Shown here piece by piece: positions 50,101-59,100 of a stretch of 64,000 bases of DNA. The DNA comes from Stictocephala bisonia (taxonomy: Eukaryota; Arthropoda; Insecta; Hemiptera; Membracidae): the NCBI GenBank assembly GCA_035578905.1, contig JAQJVL010000004.1, positions 7,492,175 to 7,556,174 on the forward strand, in the 5' to 3' direction. The translations under genes were made by a program, and so were the position numbers. Each line of letters begins with the position of its first letter. Within the stretch, counting starts at the first letter, position 1. Below the pieces are notes generated by a model. The model did not search any database. It was not told the DNA's origin and saw nothing but the letters and a program-made list of their open reading frames with translations.

Positions 50101-53100
50101 TCTGTTGATTATGACCAGTAAGTAGTACAGTGAACAGAGGACCTCACCACTTCAGACTGATACTAAAGAAGGTTCTGTTGATCATGACCAGTAAGTAGTA
50201 CAGTGAACAGTAGACCTCACCACTTCAGACTGATACTAAAGAAGAATCTGTTGATTATGACCAGTAAGTAGTACAGTGAACAGAGGACCTCACCACTTCA
50301 GACTGATACTAAAGAAGGTTCTGTTGATCATAACCAGTAAGTAGTACAGTGAACAGTAGACCTCACCACTTCAGACTGATACTAAAGAAGGTTCTGTTGA
50401 TCATGACCAGTAAGTAGTACAGTGAACAGTGGACCTCACCACTTAGGTGTTAGTAAAGATTGTTCTGTTGATCATGACCAGTAAGTAGTACAGTGAACAG
50501 TAGACCTCACCACTTCATACTGATACTAAAGAAGGTTCAGTTGATCATGACCAGTAAGTAGTACAGTGAACAGTAGACCTCATCACTTCAGACTGTTACT
50601 AAAGAAGGTTCTGTTGAACATGACCAGTAAGTAGTACAGTGAACAGTAGACCTCATCACTTCAGACTGTTACTAAAGAAGGTTCAGTTGATCATGACCAG
50701 TAAGTAGTACAGTGAACAGTAGACCTCACCACTTCAGACTGATACTAAAGAAGGTTCTGTTGATTATGACCAGTAAGTAGTACAATGAACAGTGGACCTC
50801 ACCACTTAGGTGTTAGTAAAGATTGTTCTGTTGATTATGACCAGTAAGTAGTACAGTGAACAGTAGACCTCACCACTTCAGACTGTTACTAAAGAAGGTT
50901 CTGTTGATTATGACCAGTAAGTAGTACAGTGAACAGTGGACCTCACCACTTCAGACTGATACTAAAGAAGGTTCTGTTGATTATGACCAGTAAGTAGTAC
51001 AGTGAACAGTGGACCTCACCACTTCAGACTGATACTAAAGAAGGTTCTGTTGATTATGACCAGTAAGTAGTACAGTGAACAGTGGACCTCACCACTTCAG
51101 ACTGATACTAAAGAAGGTTCTGTTGATCATGACCAGTAAGTAGTACAGTGAACAGTAAACCTCACCACTTCAGACTGATACTAAAGAAGGTTCTGTTGAT
51201 TATGACCAGTAAGTAGTACAGTGAACAGTGGACCTCACCACTTAGGTGTTAGTAAAGATTGTTCTGTTGATCATGACCAGTAAGTAGTACAGTGAACAGT
51301 AGACCTCACCACTTCAGACTGATACTAAAGAAGGTTCTGTTGATTATGACCAGTAGTACAGTGAACAGTAGACCTCACCACTTCAGACTGATACTAAAGA
51401 AGGTTCTGTTGATCATGACCAGTAAGTAGTACAGTGAACAGTAGACCTCATCACTTCAGACTGATACTAAAGAAGGTTCTGTTGATCATGACCAGTAGTA
51501 CAGTGAACAGTAGACCTCACCACTTCAGACTGTTACTAAAGAAGATTCTGTTGATTATGACCAGTAAGTAGTACAGTGAACAGTGGACCTCACCACTTAG
51601 GTGTTAGTAAAGATTGTTCTGTTAATTATGACCAGTAAGTAGTACAGTGAACAGTAGACCTCACCACTTCAGACTGTTACTAAAGAGGTTCTGTTGATTA
51701 TGACCAGTAGTACAGTGAACAGTAGACCTCATCACTTCAGACTGTTACTAAAGAGGTTCTGTTGATTATGACCAGTAGTACAGTGAACAGTAGACCTCAT
51801 CACTTCAGACTGTTACTAAAGAAGATTCTGTTGATCATGACCAGTAAGTAGTACAGTGAACAGTAGACCTCACCACTTGAGACTGATACTAAAGAAGGTT
51901 CTGTTGATCATGACCAGTAAGTAGTACAGTGAACAGTAGACCTCACCACTTGAGACTGTTACTAAAGAGGTTCTGTTGATTATGACCACTAGTTCAATGA
52001 ACAGTGGACCTCACCACTTACGTGTTAGTAAAGACGGTTCTGTTGATCCTGACCAGTAGTACAGTGAACGGTAGACCTCACCACATCAGAGTGTGACTAA
52101 AGGTTCTGTTAATTATGACCGATAGTCCATAATGCATTTTCAGGAAATAAAAGAATATAAACAACAGTTAATAGTAATTAGCCAGCAATATTTCAGTAGA
52201 CATAATTTTTTCGATTCCAGCCTAATGTCATGAGTCAGGTGTTGTACTAGTGTCTACTTGTCTATTTGACTCTAAGTAGAGTAGTTCAACACCTGTTTCA
52301 TTCCTTTGTGGATTCCTCTAGATCTAAGGCTTAACAACAAGGTAAAGAGTTTACAAAGTTTAGGAATCTAACAGATTACAATATGAATACGCAATGAGTT
52401 ATTCTATCAAAAAACATATACAGAGAAACAGTTAATAAAGCAGAATTTGCAAAAATATTCAGCTTACTTTTTAGTTCTATTTTTAGTTTAAAACCAAAAA
52501 TGAATAGCCAGTTCACTAATTTTATAACACTCTGTATTTATATGTTTAGTAAAGTATATTTAGGACACAATTAGAATTTACCCATAGAAATGTCCTCTGA
52601 CAAACTCATGAATTTTATCTTTGGCTTTAGCATGAAGGTTTTGGAATTCATGTAATGCTGAAAACTTGATAACATTGAGACCATTAGGAGTGATAACTTC
52701 AGCTTTCCTCTTGAGTAAATGTTCTGCCTCATATCCTGTGATCTCCGAGACAGTAGTGAAGATATGGGCCAAATGAGAAGCTGCTCTTTCCATACAGTAG
52801 CGGTGGTAGATTTGTCTCTTTCCTGCTTCTTCATCTACACTGAACTAATTTAAACACACTTCTTTTTATAAAAGGTTAAAGAACACTAAATTTAAACATA
52901 ATAATACTTACTGATCTTACATTATTGTTCTAAGAAATATTCAAAATGTGTGTACAAGCTTGCATGAGTTCAAGTGTGTGGTTAATACATTAATTGTGCT
53001 TTAAGCTCTGTGAATAGCATGTGAGTGAGTCATCAGCTGTGTATAATAAAAGAAATGTACTGTAAATAAGTGTTTTGATTAACATGATGGTTGATGAGTG

Positions 53101-56100
53101 AACATATGCAAGTATTATGTCAACACGTAACAGCCAATACAAGGTAACAGAATGCATTTAACACATCCCGTTCATGACGTTGAGTGGTGTCGTAGCATGT
53201 GTTCGATGAGTACAGATGATGAACAATGACATCATCTGCATGTCTCATTTCTCCTTCCATTATTACAGGTAAAATTTGGTTAAAAATATCTTTTTTGTGA
53301 CTTAATTGTAAAGTGTCAAATCAGTACAGTATGGTTGTCACTTTAAATTTAGAGTTTTATCAATAACTGAATAATGAAACACCTTCTTCCTGTAATATGA
53401 GACTGTACTATTAGTAAGATGGATTGACTTTCTGATTGTATTCCTCTGATACAGAGATATACAGCAGCCACTTAGTACATTTTAGAATTAGTAGTCTATT
53501 TCAATAACAGTTACTTTTACCACATGTACTACTAAATTATTATATATTTACAATGTTTTAGTAATTGTTGGCCTAGTAACCTGAGAATTAATTAAGTGAT
53601 TCTTTTCAAGCATTTGTGATATCATGAGTGTTGAAATGGAAAATAAATATATTATTACTGTAGTAATACAACTATACCTAAGTGTAGTATTTGAATTGAA
53701 AACAATATCTTGAAGTTATAAAATTAAAAAAAAAAATAAAATCTGTAGTACAATAAACAGGAAGATTATTTTTGACATAATTTAAATATAACAATCTAAC
53801 TGGATTATGAATACTTACACTACTGAGATTATTGTAGAAGTCTGTATTTCCGGCACACAAGTAGCGTCCAAGTAGAGTTGCATGGGTTGTAAATACAGTA
53901 GCACAGTGGATGTGCTTTGTACGCACAGCAATCAATCCTACTCCTGCTTGCCACTCGTGGAAATGGGCTACAATTCGTGGAGGGCCAGTATTCAGCTCCT
54001 CAGCTGCTCGTTTAAACTGCACAAACCGAGATGGTACTTACTGTTTTGTTATGTCTAATTAGGTGAAAAAAGATATAAGCACAATGTTTTTAGGTGTTAC
54101 TTTCCTTTGTACCAATTACATCGTACCCACCCGTAAACGTGTGGTGGATTTGACCCACCCGCCTTCCTATATACATATACAGTAGTATTGATTAGATTAG
54201 ATTAGATACACCGGGTTGTGGTCCTGTCGCCAAGCCCACTGCGCCTAGACTCTATGGCCCTTTGCGCCCCGAGAATACAGTAGTATTGATTAGTATAATA
54301 CCACTGTATGTGATTGCACCCATACATGTACAATGGTTATGGTAGTTATGAATTAGTACCAGGTCTATAACTGCTAAATTTGTTCATAATTTAATTTCCT
54401 TCATATTACATACAGATGATATATTATTATATGCATCTACTGTAGATATAATAATAAGATAAGTCCAGTATATTAATAGCAAATAAAATCTGCAAAGAAA
54501 CACTTTACAGAAAAATGGTTACAAAAAGTTCTGTGTTCTTAAAGAAAATTAAAAAGCAAGAAAACAGGAAACTAAGCCACTCAAAAAAAATCCTAAACTA
54601 TATAAAAAAGGTACAACACAGAAAATTGCATTTAAAAAATGCCTGCAAATTATTGTATTAGGCCAAATTGCCCAACGCTCAAATGCAATTATTTGAGTGA
54701 ATAGACTATGAATTTATGTTCAGGATAAAAAATAAAACTTCAGTTATTGTTGGTGTTAGTTATTTTTAGCAACCAAGCGCCAAATTACTATATAGACTTT
54801 GCCAACTAAAATGTTAAAAAACACTGATGACTAGTTAGTAAATAGTCAACAATATCCAAGGATGTTATGTGTTTCAACATTTCTAGCCCTCTAATCCTTA
54901 TAATATAAAGAATTACCTCAGCAATAAACTCAGACACTTGATATCCAAGTATTACTGCATCATTTGCCTCAATATCCAAGTGAGGAATACCGATGTTGGT
55001 AGTTGACCACAAATCCTGCTTGTACTCATCTAGCTTCCATGCAGCTGACCCGATGTCAAAAAGAATAACTTGAGGGTTGCCGTCCACCAGCCAAGTTCCA
55101 GTATGTAACTGAAACATACATTACCTAATACTTTCTCCAAAAGTGCTATATCTTTGTTACTGTTTAAAATGTTGCTATTCAACCATAACATAAAAAATCA
55201 AATTCTGATTAAAAGGCCTAAATAAAAACTGAAAAGCCTAGACATTTACTCTTTTATCATATTTGTATTAAAACTTAAATATTTGTAAAATCAAACTGTC
55301 TACTAAATGTATTTTCTTTTCAGTACCGTGAATGTTATCTGTGGGTAAATCACAAGACAACTTACTGAACACAGTTGTGTAATACTGTAATAAAAGGACA
55401 TTTCTCGGATCCCTCAGCAACACTTGATGACTAGTGCTATTTTGATCACACATACAGGCCTAAGTCATTGCTCAAATTCAAATATCTTTATTGCTCTGAA
55501 CATTTTTATGAACTGCATGAACATTGTTAACCTTAATCTAATGAACCATATTTATAAATTATGAAAGTATGATACGGTATAATAATATGATTAAAAATAG
55601 GTCTTAAATTATAAATAATATATAATTGTACCTTTATAATTTATCTTTATAAATACATAATAATTTATATTTACTTCAAACGAACAATTATATTTATCCT
55701 TATGTCTAATCCTACTCAGTTAATATTGTAACAAAACAAGATGAATTAGCAACTAAAAACATATTCATATTTTAAATTCATCACCCAAATACACAACAAT
55801 TATCATATTAAATTACTAGTAAACATGTAACAATCTCAAGTCACAAAGGCATTTCTGAATTAAGAATTCCTTGAGATGAGATTTAAATTGATCTCCTTCA
55901 ATATTTTTTCAGACATGGCGTCAGCTTATTATAAAAAATTGCACCATGAACATAAGGACTTTTGCCAGTATTTTCCAACATTCTACTATACTTTGTGCGC
56001 TCCCAGAATGCGGGTCGAGCTCAGGTAGAGTCCCCTCGAACGCACGCGCACTCAAACGCCAGAGCGCTGGTGATTAGGACCTCCCTAACTTCCGCTCTAT

Positions 56101-59100
56101 TAGTCAGATAGTGGGCGTTCCCAGTCAGTCTGAACTTTTTTTTATTTGTCATTTTATTTAAAAACTTTTAACGGATATACATTCTACGCAATATTACAAG
56201 AAAAATGATATAAAATAATATGCAGTTTACTTTAATTAAACAACTGAAAATCATTTTATAAATTTAGTAATTAGTTGTATAAATCAAGCTTAAGTTTGTT
56301 ATTTATTTCCTATATATTTCTTATATTGAACTTTATTTGGTATAATACAAAACTCCCGAGTGGACGAGGTACAGTACTTTTGGTGTAAACTTAGTCACGG
56401 TACAACGTCCGCGCACCATTCCGTCCCGCAGCGGAAGCGGTGGATGCCGGGGTGTAATGACCTTTTAAATAACATACCAACCAAGGGTCAGTTCTTAAGG
56501 AACTCCAAATTGTTTGCTCACTAATGATATTATCAGTAAGTGTGAATCATCCACTTCCTTCCTAGCTGAATCCCAATCCTTTCTTTCCCACTTCCGGGAT
56601 TACAAAATGGGTCTTCAGTACGATTATTAACTCCGGACTGATCAGTTATGTTCGACGTTCTTAGTTTTCTAGTTTAGAACATCGCGTGTTACTGTGTTAG
56701 TAGCATCATTGTTTTAGTGTTTAATTTGTGTCCGCGTGTGCAGTCACTATGTCTCTGGTAAAAAAACGTCCGAAGGTAATTCATTCACAGGCGAGAACAA
56801 TGATCGCGAGTGTTATGAACTACTTCGAAAGTGAAAAAAATAATAAAGGACCTTTAATTGATGTTAAAAAAGTGTTACAAAGAACTGCTGATGCATGCGG
56901 TGTGTCTTTGCGGACAGTTGAAAACATAAAAGCAGAAGTACGTGCGGCCTGTGCGGTAATAGATGCGTCTGTTGCGCCCAATGAAGACGACTCAGGAACT
57001 GCAATGGAAATCGCTGAAGACGAGCAGCACACTCCAGCAAACATTGTTTTGAGCACGCCTAGGAAAAAAACGCCGAAAGCGAGAAATAAGGTAACGTGCT
57101 TGGATGAGTTTGATAAATCGGCAATCAGGCGGCATATTATGACTTATTACGATAGAAAGGAAGTCCCGACATTGTCCAAATTAATGGTTTCTTTGAAGGA
57201 GGCAGGATTATACACTAATAGTAAAACTTCATTAAGAATAATTCTAAAAGAACTCGGCTTCAGGTACAAGAAATTTCAGAAAAGGAAAATATTACTTGAA
57301 AAACCATCAGTCTCACTAATGAGGTGTAGTTTCTTGCGCAAGATGCACAATGTGGATTTATCAAAAACGTATTTCTTGGATGAAACTTGGATTAATCAGA
57401 ATGATAGTAAGGACAAAGGCTGGACAGATGATACCCTAAAAACCACTTTAGCAACCCCACTAGGAAAAGGTAAGCGGCTGATCATTTGCCACGCTGGTAG
57501 TTCTAAAGGTTGGATCAAAGCTCCTCCGTTGGTATTTGAATCCAAAAAAACTGGAGATTACCACGAGGACATGGACGGTACTGTTTTTGAAAAATGGTTT
57601 TTCGGCACCTTAATTCCCGTCCTACCTCGCGGTGCAACAATAGTCATGGATAACGCTCCATATCACTCGAGGGTAAAAGATAAGGCACCAACTTCGTCTT
57701 CTACGAAAGCTGTCATGATAGAGTGGCTAAAAAAGCGAGGAATTCCTTTCCCAAATGACTTGAAAAGGCCTGAGCTGTACGAGCTTGTTCGTCTTCACAA
57801 ACCACCGTTGCCTACATATGAAATTGACGATAAAGCTGGGAAAATGGGGTTTACAATTGTACGCTTGCCACCATACCACTGCCAATACAACCCCATAGAG
57901 ATGGTTTGGTCTTACATCAAAAGATTTGTCAGGGAACGAAACACTTCGTTCAAAATCAAAGACTGTCAGGATTTATTCTACGAGGCTGTAAGTGCGGTGA
58001 AACAAGAACAGTGGAGCAAGTATGTGGAACACGTCGAGAAGTTGTTGGAAGCAGATTGGAAAAAAGAAGGGCTCGATCAGCATAGTGTGCAGGAGTTTCT
58101 TATAAACTTGGTTCCCGGCGAAAGTGATGAAGACAGTGAAGAAGACAGTGAAAGTGATGACGATGACATTGGTGGTGTCCATCCTCTTTGAGTAAGTTTT
58201 GTTATGTACCTCTGACTAACGCTGTGATATGATTTCAGTATTTTTTTCACCCATAGTATTTTTCAGAACTTCTATATAATATACAGGGTGTCCAACTTAA
58301 GTGTGCCACCATTGGTATTTCATCATTGGAATTTGGTTTAATCGTTCGTTTTGTCTATTAAGTATAACTTTAAAATCATTTGTAATCCGGGTCTTTAGTT
58401 TTGTAATCTACCACTTTGCAATGTTCAGTTTTCAATGATGTTGTTCAATAAATCCTCCAGAGCATATTGTTGTTTTGTTTATTACCATTTGTATATTTTT
58501 GTCAATATTAAATCTTTACCAATTTTGTTCGTGCAGAATACCGTATATTCCGAACAATAATTTTTTTATACAAATTAGTTATTAAATTTGAAGTGAAAGG
58601 TTAAAGTAATCTGGGGTCTTATAAAGATACAAGGTCGAAAACATACAAATATATATACAAAAACCTGCTCATATCAGTCTATAGAATAGTACTGCATTGG
58701 GTTGTGTTTGTCATTTTTTACCTTGGGTATATTTCAATATTCCATGACTCATGTTTTTAGTAGTTTCAGCAAAGTAAACAGCATATTATTTTATATCATT
58801 TTTCTTGTAATAATGCGTAGAATGTATATCTGCTACAAGTTTTTACATAAAATGCTAAATAAAAAAAGTTTAGCGTGACTGAGAACTTCCACTAGGTGAT
58901 TAATGAAGCGGAAAATAGGGTCGGCCGCGGTCGGACTTGACCGGCTCTAATCCCCTGTGTCTGTGTGAGTGAAACTACCTGAGCTCGACCCGCATTCTGA
59001 GAGTGCACAAAGTATAACTGTAAACATATCAGACCTATTTCTAGTGAAATAATTATGTATATTTTCATTTCTTAAAGTAAATTTGTTTTCATTTTTAACT

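Larger units (their letters stand above)
48612..52534. mobile_element. Approximately 3.9-kb element with imperfect inverted ends, carrying a satellite array
   Basis: The left end from 48612 (ACAGGGTGTTA..AGTGCACTGG...TTGGTTTTACACC) matches the reverse complement of the right end at 52534 (ACAGAGTGTTA...AGTGAACTGG...TTGGTTTTAAAC). Similarity resumes at AAATTCTGCTTTATT on both sides, about 125 bp in on the left and about 95 bp in on the right. No target duplication is obvious and no transposase frame remains. The interior includes three approximately 50-bp repeats (about 48860-49005), a hairpin and the 73-bp satellite array. The superfamily is undetermined. Confidence 0.6.
55991..59012. mobile_element. 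DNA transposon with DD82E-type transposase and long inverted repeats
   Basis: The ends CTTTGTGCGCTCCCAGAATG (left) and CTTTGTGCACTCTCAGAATG (right, complement) continue identically through CGGGTCGAGCTCAGGTAG. A diverged middle of about 90 bp follows, then near-identity again, including ATATACATTCTACGCA and AGAAAAATGATATAAAATAA. Each arm is about 240 bp (55991-56233, 58770-59012). TA (within TATA) flanks both sides, as for IS630/Tc1/mariner-type elements. It is 3022 bp long, in the GlyS intron between exons 59691-59507 and 55108-54917, with its gene opposite to GlyS. No stop interrupts the transposase, so it may be active or recently so. Confidence 0.93.

Noticed and set aside
49590..52130. 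CRISPR-like array
   Set aside because: The units are contiguous tandem monomers without unique spacers, in a eukaryotic intron; it is a satellite.
53220..53280. Possible alternative GlyS exon between 52844 and 53819
   Set aside because: Flanking exons join in phase with continuous homology, leaving no room for an extra conserved exon.
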